Shown here in pieces: positions 23,068-32,882 of a DNA stretch of 64,000 nt. A model generated the notes under the pieces. That model had not been told where the DNA came from. It was given only the letters and a program-made list of their open reading frames with translations, and searched no databases. Positions within the stretch are counted from its first letter, which is position 1. Every line of letters starts with the position of its first letter. The DNA is from UBA1731 sp963653155. Its GTDB lineage: Bacteria > Verrucomicrobiota > Kiritimatiellia > RFP12 > UBA1067. The position numbers were made by a program, and so were the translations under genes. Location: positions 56,771 through 120,770 of the forward strand of contig CAVJWR010000001.1 of assembly GCA_963653155.1 (NCBI GenBank), given 5' to 3'.

Positions 23068-25012
23068 TCAGAAACGCCACCTGCGCTCCGGAGAAAGGAA
23101 CAGGTATCCCGGGACATTGCGTATATGTAGATAGTATTTGCGCAACAGGCCGCTCGTGGGGGCGGCGAACCGTATGCTCCAAAAACCGCCGGCCCGATCT
23201 GGGGAATCCGCCAGGAAGCGCTCGACCCCACCGCCGAATGATGGGTTCTCCAGACGTACGCACCCGCTACCATCGCGAACCGACCACCCGATGTACTCTC
23301 CCGGATCGGCGGTGACGAACAGTTCCGGACGCCCTCCCTTCGGCACAAAAAGACAGCCCTCTCCAGTCGAATAGACGAACTGCTGGGGTCCATCCGAACA
23401 ATCCACCGCTACCGGAACATCAGCCGCAACAACCGTCAGTTTCGCATGTTCCGTGATTTTCGCCTGTAGCGCCCAGAATCCCGATGTCGGCACATCAACG
23501 GAGAACACGCCATCCGGTTTGACGAAAGACATTTCCGCCACCTTTCGGGCTGGCCTTGCGGTTCCAATGGCACATAGTGAGATTGTGCCTTGGGGCTCAC
23601 GGTCTGGATAGTCCTTCATTCTCTCGTAGCGCATCCTGAAACGAGCCTTGCCTTTCGTCGCGTAAAATACGAGTCGAACCTTGCCGCGAAAGCCCAAGGG
23701 GCTTGTCGACAACATTTCCCCGGGATGCGCATCTTCAACTGCCGCATGCGAGAAATCGCCCTTCACAAGAGGTTTTACGGCTTCGCCGGCAGATAATGGA
23801 AATGTCTTCGCGCACCATGCCTCATCCAACATTTCCGTATGTGTCCTCGTAGGCGTAGCGACAGTCACCTCTCCAGACCAGTCTCTCGGACGCCTCTCAC
23901 ACCAGTTGTCTTGCATCGGTGCAACCCATGTTCGCTCACATGGCTGCCGGATGGTGACTTTCCCGAACGAAAATCCGTCCGGCAACGGCCTGTCGAATCC
24001 CGCCGCCAAAGGGAAAAGGCAATATTTACCGGACCCTTCTGGCTCAATGATTTCGCTGTCCATAATGGCCACCCGATAGGCATGTGCCGGCTTGTCCACN
24101 NNNNNNNNNAACGAACGTGCAATTTGTGATCGTAAGCATCCCTCCAACCGCCTCATTCGGATTTTTCCCGAAACCGCCGACGAATCGTGCGAACTTGGCA
24201 TTGTCGGCAATCCGACAGCCTTCTATGTTAATGGATATCGGCTTTGTATCCGTCCGAAGCTGCCTCAAATACACGTCGATGCCGTGTCCGCCGTTCCCGA
24301 CAATGTCGCAATTGCGAACAACGCAGTCCACAAGTTCATGCCGCCAGCTGTTCGGCTCGAAGTCTATGCCGGCCTTTGGCATCGTGCCAATCGTGTTGCG
24401 CAACATGGAGTCTTCAATCAAGAGTCCGTTCGCCGTGATGACGCTAATGCCCTGACGATGGTTGCGATCGCAGTCGCATCGGCGAATGACGGTGTTGCGG
24501 CATGGTTCGCCACCCCTGCCAGCCCCAATGTAGATGCCGTCGCCGCCGGATTCGGCGATTCGCAGGTTATCTATCGTAACGTCCACCGTACCGAGCAGAT
24601 TGAAAATGTGGCGGTGTTCGCTGAAAGAATACGGCGGCTTGCCGTAGTCATCACGTCGCATCGCAAGAGTCGCCCCCTTGCCTAATCCGCGAAAGACTAT
24701 GTTCGATACATTTTGCGCAGTGACAAGTGAATCCCATTCGCCACGAAACGCACCCTTCTTGGCGACCAGCTCAACGCCTTCCTCGATAACGATCTCTGTA
24801 TTCGACCGGACAAATATCGGCCGAATTATCCACGGACTCGCCTGTCGGTCAAAGACAAGCGAACGAACTCCCGAATCGAGAGCGCATTGTACTGCCTCTG
24901 TAGCGTCTTCAGCGTCAAAGCCAAAGTCCGACATCTTCACCGCACCATCCGCACGGGGTCCCATCGCGACCCCAAGGATCGCACACCACAGTAATACCGA
25001 CTTCCCCATCAT
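23068..25012 (-). CDS. Secreted right-handed beta-helix protein (interrupted by assembly gap)
   Basis: Two readings joined across the 10-N gap at 24100-24109: 301 codons before it and about 344 after. The N-terminal part has a signal peptide, then a pectate-lyase-like start (D-F-G-F-D-A-E-D-A-T-E-A-V-Q-C-A-L) and parallel beta-helix rungs with N-x-V-I-R-R-C-D, L-L-I-E-D-S and N-C-D-I-V-G-N-G. The C-terminal part is beta-rich and unrecognised. Polysaccharide lyases and glycosidases share this fold; no catalytic triad can be assigned. The true gap length must keep frame if this is one gene. ATG 25012 has GTGAGGG upstream. 10 bp after the next beta-helix gene. Confidence 0.65.
24100..24109. other. 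Assembly gap (10 N)
   Basis: Ten Ns, a conventional scaffold spacer of unknown true length. Flanks read as one beta-helix gene. Confidence 0.95.
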
Positions 25013-25021
25013 TTTCGTCCC

Positions 25022-27727
25022 TCACCTTATAAGCACACGTGTTCCCTTTACCTCGAAGACGGGCGAAATGGACGTGTCGGATTCAAGATCCGCTTCCGTC
25101 AGAGAAATGGCGACACGCCCAATACCGGATGCAGGGACGAAGCGACCGTTTACGGAGTAGCCAAGCAGACGGCGGAGTGTGCTACCCTCGTACTCAAGAA
25201 CCACCGTCCCATCTGGCTCAGGCCCTACGTATCCAAGCGGAAGCAACTTGCCGCGTCTGGGCGGCACCACAGATATGGTTGCAACCGGCCACTGGTAGGC
25301 GCCAGCCGTAATCCGGCCATCTGCCGAAAACCTGAATGGGCGACATTCCATGTCCAATGGATTGACCGAAACAAAATCCCATGGTTCTCCATAGCCAAGC
25401 GTGGGGCTAATGCCCATCGGTCGGCAGTTACCCGTCAGGGCCACATTCGCCAATAGCGGATTCGCCAGCTCCACACCGGAAGCCTCGCATGAGGCCATGT
25501 CCCAAGCAATGGTGCACCCAACGTTCGCCATCGACCTGGCCAGATCGCGTGACGTAAGTACGACACAGTTGGATACGACATCGCTGCTACCTGTCCCAAT
25601 GACATACTCGGAAGGCGAACGACCGAGAAAAGTACAGTTCCAGCTCGCACCATACGAATTATCCCGGCCATCGTAACCATCTGGCGGCGTCAACCCCGAT
25701 ATCACGCATGAAAATATCCTGACATATCGACAAACGCCTTTTCCGGCCGTGCAGTCAACGATCCGGCAACGCTCCAACGTGCCGGCAAATGCGGCACCTC
25801 CACGATAGGCCGCACAGTTCGTGATCACGCAATCCGTTATGCTTGCACTCTTGCCTGATGTCGTTGCGTTGCCGTAAAAGCCGCCGCCGCGCAGAGCCTC
25901 ATCGTCACTGCCATCGTCGCCGTTCGTTGCGGCAAAGCCATCACGGAGCGTAAAGCCTTGGATGGCAGAACGCGAATGAAGGGTAACACAACGCATGCCG
26001 GCTTTCCCCGGCACGTCAGGTGCTTCGCCCCAAATGACGGACTTGTCAGCACCTTGCCCCACAATCCTTACAGGGAGAGAACTCGCGACCCTGTTGCTAA
26101 TGTCACCGTAGCCAAGCATGCCGCCCTTGCGATAGTCGCCGGCGGCAACCTCTATCAGCGCACCGCCCGACTTTAGGCTATCAATGGCCGCTTGGATCGT
26201 TTCATAGGGGTCTGTTTCCGCCGCGTCCGTGCGTGGTGCATCCTCGCCGGTGGCACAATCGACATATCGCGTCACGCTCGGCTGTACGACCGTGATCTTG
26301 CGTATGGAGGACGGATCGTCCGGCGGCATAATGGCGGCGACATCGTCAGATGTCGGAAATAGCGTCTCTCCGTCCACCTTGAACGAAAAGATGCGTGGCG
26401 CCCCCTTATCGGTCGCCTGAAATACGAACTGTGTCGGAAAGGCATCCGAAGCGAACGCATACACCTCTTTACCAAAGTTCAGTCGCCCATCAAAACGAAA
26501 TGCATAGCGTGGCACGAAAAGGACGACACCGCTTCGCGTTTGAACGGCGGTCTGGAACGCTCCGGCACAGATGGCACCAGATGATGGAATCGTCTGGCCA
26601 TCAAGATCAATGAGTGGATCTATACCATCCGGTAGTGTGACCACTTCTCCCGGCTTCAGCCACTGCGCATCACCGGTAGTCTCGGCCTCCGCGCCATGGC
26701 GGATGCGATAATCGTCATAAGCCGGCGCAACGAATTGGTAGAGTGATGCGTTCGTATGGCAACTGTCGAAATCCGAATCTCCCTTATACTTCGGATCACC
26801 ACCGTCAAAACGAGTGACATAGTTGTAGACGGCACATTGGACAGAACCCAGTTCTCCATAATAGGTGTTGTTCATCGCAACCGTGTTGTACAGCCGACAG
26901 TTGCTCAGGGTACCACCATTGTTGGAGACAGTACAGTTGACGAGCAGGCTTTCATAGGCCACACGATGAGTTCCATCGTCCGTTCCGTTACGCACAAGAA
27001 GGCAGTTTACGAAATTTACGGCACGTCCGGCATCACCAGTGTGGAACGCGACATTTTCGACGAACACACAACGTACCGCCGTTCCGCCACGCATGGCGCC
27101 ACCTCGGATGCCCGAGCAGTTCCTGATGACGCAATCGACGATGGTTCCGGCCGACGGCGACCATGCACCGGTCGCATCCAGCGCGAGAACCCCGCCAGCG
27201 GCAGACTGCTGCACATCCGAATCTGGATCCGCATAGCACGATGCCCCGTCGCGGAGCGTGAAGCCCTGAACAATGGTGCCATCCGCCTTGAAAAGTGTGA
27301 TGCACCTTCGCGATTCCGTCTCCCCAATGCCAAACCCCACGGCTACGTTCGGACTAGAATCCCAGTTTCCGACAATGTGCGTGTCATCCCGGTTTGCACT
27401 TGTCGCAGCCAATTTAAGTCTCTTGCCTTCAATGTGTACCCGGCTGCGTCGCATTCGACTCGGCTGGTCAAATCCACCCTTGTCGTACACGCCTGGAGCG
27501 ACCCACACCGTGTCGCCATCCTGTGCCGCATCGACACCATCCTGTATCGTCCCATAGGCAAGTGCAAGAGTTTCGCCGGTAAGGCCGGATTTCCCGTAAT
27601 TCGCGGCATCCACCCAAACGTCCTTGCCCAAAGCAGCGGCACCCGCCATCGACAGAACGACTGACACAAAAGCCCAATAGCGCAATCTCAAGCCTTGTGC
27701 GCACGACTTCGATTTTGATCTTTTCAT
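25022..27727 (-). CDS. Large secreted beta-helix protein with two helix domains
   Basis: 901 aa. Met at 27727 has AAAAGGG at 5 nt and is followed by a signal peptide (R-Y-W-A-F-V-S-V-V-L-S-M-A-G-A-A-A). Two copies of the same architecture follow: D-V-W-V-D-A-A...A-Y-G-T-I-Q-D-G-V-D-A-A-Q-D-G-D near 35-70, and R-Y-V-D-C-A...Y-E-T-I-Q-A-A-I-D-S-L near 510-545. Each leads into rungs with I-Q/V-Q-G-F-T-L-R-D-G and T-D-C-V-I-x-N-C. The C-terminal 80 residues are a separate beta domain. DUF1565-like start motifs suggest glycan binding or lyase activity, not provable here. First gene of the leftward cluster. Confidence 0.7.
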   Translation of the reverse strand: MKRSKSKSCAQGLRLRYWAFVSVVLSMAGAAALGKDVWVDAANYGKSGLTGETLALAYGTIQDGVDAAQDGDTVWVAPGVYDKGGFDQPSRMRRSRVHIEGKRLKLAATSANRDDTHIVGNWDSSPNVAVGFGIGETESRRCITLFKADGTIVQGFTLRDGASCYADPDSDVQQSAAGGVLALDATGAWSPSAGTIVDCVIRNCSGIRGGAMRGGTAVRCVFVENVAFHTGDAGRAVNFVNCLLVRNGTDDGTHRVAYESLLVNCTVSNNGGTLSNCRLYNTVAMNNTYYGELGSVQCAVYNYVTRFDGGDPKYKGDSDFDSCHTNASLYQFVAPAYDDYRIRHGAEAETTGDAQWLKPGEVVTLPDGIDPLIDLDGQTIPSSGAICAGAFQTAVQTRSGVVLFVPRYAFRFDGRLNFGKEVYAFASDAFPTQFVFQATDKGAPRIFSFKVDGETLFPTSDDVAAIMPPDDPSSIRKITVVQPSVTRYVDCATGEDAPRTDAAETDPYETIQAAIDSLKSGGALIEVAAGDYRKGGMLGYGDISNRVASSLPVRIVGQGADKSVIWGEAPDVPGKAGMRCVTLHSRSAIQGFTLRDGFAATNGDDGSDDEALRGGGFYGNATTSGKSASITDCVITNCAAYRGGAAFAGTLERCRIVDCTAGKGVCRYVRIFSCVISGLTPPDGYDGRDNSYGASWNCTFLGRSPSEYVIGTGSSDVVSNCVVLTSRDLARSMANVGCTIAWDMASCEASGVELANPLLANVALTGNCRPMGISPTLGYGEPWDFVSVNPLDMECRPFRFSADGRITAGAYQWPVATISVVPPRRGKLLPLGYVGPEPDGTVVLEYEGSTLRRLLGYSVNGRFVPASGIGRVAISLTEADLESDTSISPVFEVKGTRVLIR

Positions 27728-27757
27728 TGCAACCCTTTTCATGGTAAATGTGATGCG

Positions 27758-27771
27758 CATTGTATACAATG
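27758..27771. promoter_or_regulatory. Palindromic operator between the GntR gene and beta-helix operon
   Basis: CATTGTATACAATG is a perfect 14-bp palindrome. On the minus strand it contains TACAAT, a possible -10 of the beta-helix operon. A GntR dimer bound here would block that promoter. Position and symmetry suggest the operator of the adjacent regulator. Confidence 0.55.
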
Positions 27772-27808
27772 TAGACACCAATGTCAAGGGCATGACAATT
27801 GGAATTTT

Positions 27809-27816
27809 GCTATAAT
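27809..27816 (+). promoter_or_regulatory. -10 promoter element of the GntR gene, near-leaderless
   Basis: GCTATAAT, part of TTGCTATAAT (extended -10). Eleven nt separate TATAAT from ATG 27828, so the leader would be about 4-5 nt, without a ribosome site. Confidence 0.6.
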
Positions 27817-27827
27817 TGCACCCGTAA

Positions 27828-28919
27828 ATGTCAAACGCCTTTCGCAGCACGCCATTCAAACTGGATCACAGTCAACGCAACACGCTCTCCACGCAAATGG
27901 AGAACGCCTTGCGGCAGGCGATCGTCTCAGGCCAATACAAACCTGGAGAGTCCCTGCCACCAATTCGTGAATGGGCGAAGCTGCTTGGAGTGTCCATCCG
28001 CGTACCTGAAGCCGTAATTCCCAAGCTTGCCAAAGAAGGGCTGATCATTGCGCGCCCTCGGCACGGCTGCATCGTGGCGCCACGCGGGAAGACCATCTAT
28101 AAAGGACACATCCTATTGGTCACACCACCAGGCGACTACGTCTATGCAGCCAACATCATGTGCTGTCAGATCACCCAGCTGCTTGAAGATGCCGGATATC
28201 TCGTCTCGCGTACGACACTTCGCACCGATGGCGATGGTGAGCCAGATCTGACGCGGCTCAGGCTTTCCTTGCGCCAATCCGTCACTCTCGCGGTTCTCGT
28301 ATACGAACACCTCGCGATTGCACGTGTCGCCGCCGAAATGGGAGTGCCGTTCGTCTGGTTTGGAGACCATGCGCCACCAAAGGGCGCAATCGGACATATC
28401 GTCTATTCCCACGAAGAGGCGCTTAGGCAATTTACCGAGAACAGCGTCATGAACGGTGTGAGGCGCATTGAAGTCGTCACTAAGAAATATGCCTCGCCGC
28501 CTCGCCTACCAAGCTTTCTCACCGCGACAAGGCGGCTTGATGTGCGGGAAATGACCGTTCCGGTCGATCGCCACGCGCCACGGCCCGGAAGCATCGCACT
28601 TGGCGCGATGGAGGCCTTTCGCAAACGGCTATCACAGCCGAAGCCAAACTTGCCCGATCTTTTCCTGTTCACCGACGACTACCTGTTCCAGGGCGCTTTG
28701 CCTGTCCTTATGAAATTTGGCATCCGCATTCCCGACGAACTCACGCTCACGACGTTCGCCAATAAAGGAAACGGTCCTGTATCGCCGACACCATTCGGTC
28801 AAATAGAGATCGACCCTCGCCGTAATGGCGGACAAGTCGCGCAAGCGATTCTCGGCTATTTGCAGACAGGCCATTTCAATGGACCACTGGCGCTCAACGC
28901 GCAGTTCATCCAAGGTTGA
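27828..28919 (+). CDS. GntR-family regulator with LacI-like sensor domain
   Basis: 363 aa. The N-terminal winged helix (about 20-85) has L-R-Q-A-I-V-S-G-Q-Y-K-P-G-E-S-L-P-P-I-R-E-W-A and E-G-L-I-I-A-R-P-R-H-G-C. The remaining 270 residues form a LacI/GalR-type periplasmic-binding fold (F-L-F-T-D-D-Y-L-F-Q-G-A-L, P-D-E-L-T-L-T-T-F, Q-I-E-I-D-P-R-R-N-G). Such chimeras are sugar-responsive repressors or activators. It is divergent from the beta-helix operon and faces the 27758 palindrome, so local control of carbohydrate-related secreted proteins is inferred. Confidence 0.85.
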   Translation: MSNAFRSTPFKLDHSQRNTLSTQMENALRQAIVSGQYKPGESLPPIREWAKLLGVSIRVPEAVIPKLAKEGLIIARPRHGCIVAPRGKTIYKGHILLVTPPGDYVYAANIMCCQITQLLEDAGYLVSRTTLRTDGDGEPDLTRLRLSLRQSVTLAVLVYEHLAIARVAAEMGVPFVWFGDHAPPKGAIGHIVYSHEEALRQFTENSVMNGVRRIEVVTKKYASPPRLPSFLTATRRLDVREMTVPVDRHAPRPGSIALGAMEAFRKRLSQPKPNLPDLFLFTDDYLFQGALPVLMKFGIRIPDELTLTTFANKGNGPVSPTPFGQIEIDPRRNGGQVAQAILGYLQTGHFNGPLALNAQFIQG

Positions 28920-28935
28920 CCGACAAAGGCGATGG

Positions 28936-28956
28936 TTGTCGGCTGGGAAACCGACA
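28936..28956 (+). terminator. Weak hairpin after the GntR gene
   Basis: TGTCGG and CCGACA pair across an 8-nt loop just after the GntR stop. The A-run that follows is on the wrong side for a plus-strand terminator, so termination here is uncertain. Confidence 0.35.
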
Positions 28957-28965
28957 CGAGATGCC

Positions 28966-28999
28966 AAAAAAATCCGGACGGCACATCATGCCGCCCGGA
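28966..28999 (-). terminator. Terminator of the outer-membrane protein gene
   Basis: CCGGACGGCA (28974-28983) pairs with TGCCGCCCGG (28989-28998), one mismatch, followed on the minus strand by a run of seven T. A good rho-independent terminator for the gene at 29035. Confidence 0.8.
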
Positions 29000-29034
29000 C
29001 AACTCTCAACCAACCAAACAACCAGCAGTTACGC

Positions 29035-29940
29035 TCAGAACGAAACGCCGAGGGCGATGCCGCCGTAGAAGTTCCACGAACGGTCATAGCCATTGCCCCA
29101 ATCCGCATTGTGGGCGCGGGCGCCATCGCGCATTGTCCCGTCAAGCAGGTAATCGCTATATGCCACATACCCGGTGAGCGAAAGGTTCTCGCAAATGTTC
29201 CAGGTGAGCTCGCCCATGATCGTCGTATCCATCAATCCGCCATGGTCAAGCGCTTCCTCGGACCCTTTGTGCTTCACGAAATATCCGGCGGCACGCTGCG
29301 AATTGCCGATGCCCTGGCCAATCGACGGACGGAACGCCAAGATCGGCGCATCGTCCTCGTTCGCCCCGTCTATGAGGGAGAACTCATGACCGATGCTGAA
29401 GTTCACATACGTACCGTTATCCGCCATCAGATCCCTTTCGATGGCGAGCGTAGGCTCAAGCCAGAGATCGCCAAGGGAGAGTTCAAGATTGAGGTACTGG
29501 GTATCGCCCATGTCATCCTCGTAGCGGTGGATATACTCGTAGATGTAGTTGAAGTCTACGGACAGTGCACCGAGCGATTCGCACAGGTCGAAATCGTGCG
29601 CCACGCCGACGATGGCATCAAGCGTCGTCCACTTCCCGGCACGGTTGCCGTATCCGCCGAACTTGCCGTTCCCCTTCGTGACGTCGAAGATCGACTCTAC
29701 CCCGAAGTACACATAGTCGAACAGCGTTATCTGCGCACTTGGCGTAACGATCGGATCCTTGCCGTCAATCACGCCGTACGTCATGTATCGCGAATCAAGC
29801 GCCACTCCAGCCTCGATCGCCACATAGTCCGACAGGGAAAAGCCCGACTTCTCCTCCGTCTCAGACTCATTCTCCGCCGCCGTCAGAACTCCGCAAGCGA
29901 TCGCAGAGCAGGCGACAATCATCATTTTCATTGCATTCAT
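29035..29940 (-). CDS. Predicted outer-membrane beta-barrel protein
   Basis: 301 aa. Signal peptide (M-K-M-M-I-V-A-C-S-A-I-A-C-G-V-L-T-A-A), then alternating hydrophobic/polar beta strands with aromatic girdles. It ends in Y-G-G-I-A-L-G-V-S-F, a terminal Phe recognised by the Bam machinery. The start resembles porin-like proteins with V-A-I-E-A-G-V-A-L-D-S-R-Y-M-T-Y-G. AAGGAAAA precedes ATG 29940. It sits between terminator 28966 and the feo operon, with its own promoter. Substrate unknown; proximity to feo does not prove iron transport. Confidence 0.7.
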   Translation of the reverse strand: MNAMKMMIVACSAIACGVLTAAENESETEEKSGFSLSDYVAIEAGVALDSRYMTYGVIDGKDPIVTPSAQITLFDYVYFGVESIFDVTKGNGKFGGYGNRAGKWTTLDAIVGVAHDFDLCESLGALSVDFNYIYEYIHRYEDDMGDTQYLNLELSLGDLWLEPTLAIERDLMADNGTYVNFSIGHEFSLIDGANEDDAPILAFRPSIGQGIGNSQRAAGYFVKHKGSEEALDHGGLMDTTIMGELTWNICENLSLTGYVAYSDYLLDGTMRDGARAHNADWGNGYDRSWNFYGGIALGVSF

Positions 29941-29998
29941 TTGTTTTCCTTGTTTTCGAATGTTGTTTCGAGAACTCTAATTTTGTTAGATGCGGGTA

Positions 29999-30004
29999 AT
30001 TATA
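29999..30004 (-). promoter_or_regulatory. -10 box of the outer-membrane protein gene
   Basis: TATAAT on the minus strand, about 58 nt before ATG 29940, so this gene, unlike several neighbours, has a leader with a ribosome site. Confidence 0.5.
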
Positions 30005-30187
30005 TCACGCCGCCCTTCCATCCGCAAGGGCATTTTCAGGAATTTTCACGTCGCAGTGGCAGCGCCCCCTACAGGCGCGGCATTCGCCGCCGCACTCGCA
30101 CGGGGTGCCCTTGCGGAGATTCCTCCACACGGCGAACGCCGCAAGGGCCAACACCGCCACAACGACCAGGACAGAGCTAAGGCCCAT
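30005..30187 (-). CDS. FeoB-associated Cys-rich membrane protein
   Basis: 60 aa. One N-terminal membrane helix (V-L-V-V-V-A-V-L-A-L-A-A-F-A-V) followed by a Cys cluster: C-E-C-G-G-E-C-R-A-C-R-G-R-C-H-C. This matches the small protein often found after feoB. It starts 1 bp after the FeoB stop. It may assist metal transfer or stabilise FeoB; its role is not established. Confidence 0.85.
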   Translation of the reverse strand: MGLSSVLVVVAVLALAAFAVWRNLRKGTPCECGGECRACRGRCHCDVKIPENALADGRAA

Positions 30188-30188
30188 C

Positions 30189-32867
30189 TCAGACCTCTCT
30201 GACCTTTGCCGGACGGAAGATCATCCAGAGGCACCAGATGTCAACCAGGATGGCGATGACGGTCCACACGCCAAAGCCGCCGCCCGCGAACACCATGCCG
30301 AGCTGATACACGGACAGCGCAAGCACGTAGCCTACGAACAGCTGGAACGCAATGGCGAACCATCCCCAGGCCTTCGACCCCATCTCGCGGAACGTAACCG
30401 CGATGGCGACCATGCACGGCGGCACAAAGAGGTTGAAGAGCATGAACGACATCGCCGCGAGCTTAGGATATGCGGACATCGATCCGAAAAGCGCACTGAC
30501 GTTTGAAGCCGTGGTCGCACCGCCCAATCCTGCGGAGACCATGCCCAGCGTAGCCGTTGCCTGCTCCTTGGCGATCTCGGCGGACACCGTAGCCGCCGCA
30601 CCCTGCCACGTTCCGAATCCCAACGGCGCGAACAGCCACGCAATCCATCCGCCAACCGTCGCAAGTATGGACTTGTCGATATCGTCTCCAACGAGATTGA
30701 AGCTGAAATCGAAGGACATGATCAGCCACAGGAACACGCAAGCGGGGAATATGATCGCTCCTGCCTTTATCATGTAGGCCTTCACACGGTTCCACGTGTG
30801 GCGCATGATTCCCGAAATGGTGGGCATATGGTATGCGGGAAGCTCCATCACGAACGGAGCGGCTTCACCGGCAAATGCCTTGGACTTCTTCAGCGCGATG
30901 CCGCCAAGGATGATGATGGCCATGCCTATAACATCCATGAGCGGAGCCACGTACCACATCTCGCGGAAGAAGATCGCCGAGAACATCGCTATGATCACGG
31001 TCTTTGCCCCACACGGGATGAACGTGGCAAGAATTATCGTCATCCTGCGGTCACGCTCGCTTTCGATCGTCCTCGCCGCCATCACGGCAGGCACACCGCA
31101 ACCCTTGCCGACGATCATCGGGATGAAGGATTTGCCGGAAAGGCCAAACTTGCGGAAAAGCCTATCCATGATGAACGCGACACGGGCCATGTATCCGCAA
31201 TCCTCAAGGAACGCAAGGAACAGGAATACGACCATGATTACCGGCACAAACCCAAGTACCGTGGCGACACCACCCCATGCGCCATCGTTCACCAGGCTTG
31301 CCACGGTCTCGCTTACGCCGAGACGTTCCAGCCCTGCGCCGATGAGTGCGCCAATCCCCGGCACCCACACGCCAAAGGCGGAAGGATCCGGCTCTTCGTA
31401 TTCGGAGGCCTTCTCATACGCGGCGTAATTCACATCCCACTTGTCATCCTCCTCTACAGGCTCGCCATTCTCGTCAAGCTTGGCGTTGCCCTCGGCATCT
31501 ACGACTTCACGAGTGGTGGGTTCGCCGGTTTCCTCGTCCTCAACGAACACGCCCTTGGCGACAACCGACTTCGCGATGGAATCGTCAAGTACCTCGAATT
31601 CGCTATCCTCATACTCCTCGCCTTCGCCCTGCGGCTTGAACTCGGCCTTTGCCTTCGCGTTGAAAGCCTCAAGTGCCTTGGCGTACGCCCCTTCGCCATT
31701 CTTGGCATCATAGGCTTCCTTGTATGCGTCCTGCCAGGCCTCCACCGAACGCTCCTGCTTCTGGAACTCGTACTGGGCATCCTCATATTCCATGCCGGAA
31801 TACTGCTTGCATGCCTTGCAGCCGCAGTCAGCCTTCTTTTCGCCGCAATCGCAGCCTTCCTGGACGCACCTGTATTCATGCGTCGTGAACGGAAGATGCC
31901 AGCCATCGCCAAGGAATCCGTCGTTCGCCCAGTCCGTCAGCATAGTGCCGGGGCCGCCATCCGCAACGGCGAGCCACCACATGGCGCAAAGCGACAGGAC
32001 GAATATCGGAAGCGCAAGGATGCGGTTCGTCACAATCTTGTCAATCCTGTCGGACAGCGTCGTGGATGCCCTGCGGGGAGAGCGCCTGTACGTATCAGCG
32101 ACTATCTTCTGGATGTATTCGTAACGCTGGGTGGTGATGATGGACTCGGAATCGTCCTCCATCTCCTTTTCGCAATCCTTGATGTGGCCCTCTACGTGGG
32201 ACACGATGTCCGCAGGCACATTAAGGGTCTCTATGGCCTTCGTATCGCGCTCAAAGACCTTGATCGCGGCCCAGCGGCTCGTGGCCTTCTCAACCTTACC
32301 CTGCAGCGATTCCTCGATGTGGGCGATGGCGTGTTCCACAGATCCGGTGAACACATGGGGCCGCTCGCCCTTGACTCCCTTTGCGGCGGCCTCAATGGCC
32401 AGATCTGCGGCCTTCTTGGTACCCTCTCCCTTAAGGGCCGATATCTCCACGACATCGCACCCAAGCTCCTTGGACAGCTTAGCCAAATCTATCTGGTCGC
32501 CATTCTTGCGGACAACATCTATCATGTTGACGGCTACGACCATCGGGATGCCGAGCTCCAGAAGCTGTGTCGTGAGATACAGGTTACGCTCAAGGTTCGA
32601 GCCATCCACTATGTTGAGGATCGCATCCGGACGCTCGTTCACGAGATAGTTCCGCGCCACAACCTCCTCAAGCGAATACGGTGACAGCGAATAGATGCCG
32701 GGCAGGTCCTGAATGACCACCTTCTTGTGCCCGAGAAGTACGCCATCCTTCTTCTCCACAGTGACCCCTGGCCAGTTGCCGACATATTGCGTCGATCCGG
32801 TAAGGTCATTGAACAGCGTTGTTTTCCCGCAGTTGGGGTTTCCCGCAAGTGCTATTTTCGTTACCAT
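30189..32867 (-). CDS. feoB: FeoB ferrous iron transporter with large periplasmic insertion
   Basis: 892 aa, against 650-770 usually. The cytoplasmic G domain has G1 G-N-P-N-C-G-K-T (9-16), G3 D-L-P-G (54-57) and G4 N-M-I-D (114-117), with a helical domain to about 260. The first membrane helix is about 283-302. Residues about 325-497 are an extra, acidic, Lys/Glu-rich segment starting with C-V-Q-E-G-C-D-C-G and C-G-C-K-A-C. Standard FeoB membrane segments follow (F-L-E-D-C-G-Y-M-A-R-V-A-F, G-K-G-C-G-V-P-A-V). The inserted loop would face the periplasm. AGGATAA precedes the ATG. Third gene of the feo operon. Confidence 0.93.
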   Translation of the reverse strand: MVTKIALAGNPNCGKTTLFNDLTGSTQYVGNWPGVTVEKKDGVLLGHKKVVIQDLPGIYSLSPYSLEEVVARNYLVNERPDAILNIVDGSNLERNLYLTTQLLELGIPMVVAVNMIDVVRKNGDQIDLAKLSKELGCDVVEISALKGEGTKKAADLAIEAAAKGVKGERPHVFTGSVEHAIAHIEESLQGKVEKATSRWAAIKVFERDTKAIETLNVPADIVSHVEGHIKDCEKEMEDDSESIITTQRYEYIQKIVADTYRRSPRRASTTLSDRIDKIVTNRILALPIFVLSLCAMWWLAVADGGPGTMLTDWANDGFLGDGWHLPFTTHEYRCVQEGCDCGEKKADCGCKACKQYSGMEYEDAQYEFQKQERSVEAWQDAYKEAYDAKNGEGAYAKALEAFNAKAKAEFKPQGEGEEYEDSEFEVLDDSIAKSVVAKGVFVEDEETGEPTTREVVDAEGNAKLDENGEPVEEDDKWDVNYAAYEKASEYEEPDPSAFGVWVPGIGALIGAGLERLGVSETVASLVNDGAWGGVATVLGFVPVIMVVFLFLAFLEDCGYMARVAFIMDRLFRKFGLSGKSFIPMIVGKGCGVPAVMAARTIESERDRRMTIILATFIPCGAKTVIIAMFSAIFFREMWYVAPLMDVIGMAIIILGGIALKKSKAFAGEAAPFVMELPAYHMPTISGIMRHTWNRVKAYMIKAGAIIFPACVFLWLIMSFDFSFNLVGDDIDKSILATVGGWIAWLFAPLGFGTWQGAAATVSAEIAKEQATATLGMVSAGLGGATTASNVSALFGSMSAYPKLAAMSFMLFNLFVPPCMVAIAVTFREMGSKAWGWFAIAFQLFVGYVLALSVYQLGMVFAGGGFGVWTVIAILVDIWCLWMIFRPAKVREV

Positions 32868-32882
32868 TGGTTTTTTATCCTC

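Noticed and set aside
30798..32684. 628-codon plus-strand reading
   Set aside because: Exactly antisense to feoB, whose GTPase and membrane motifs are clear.
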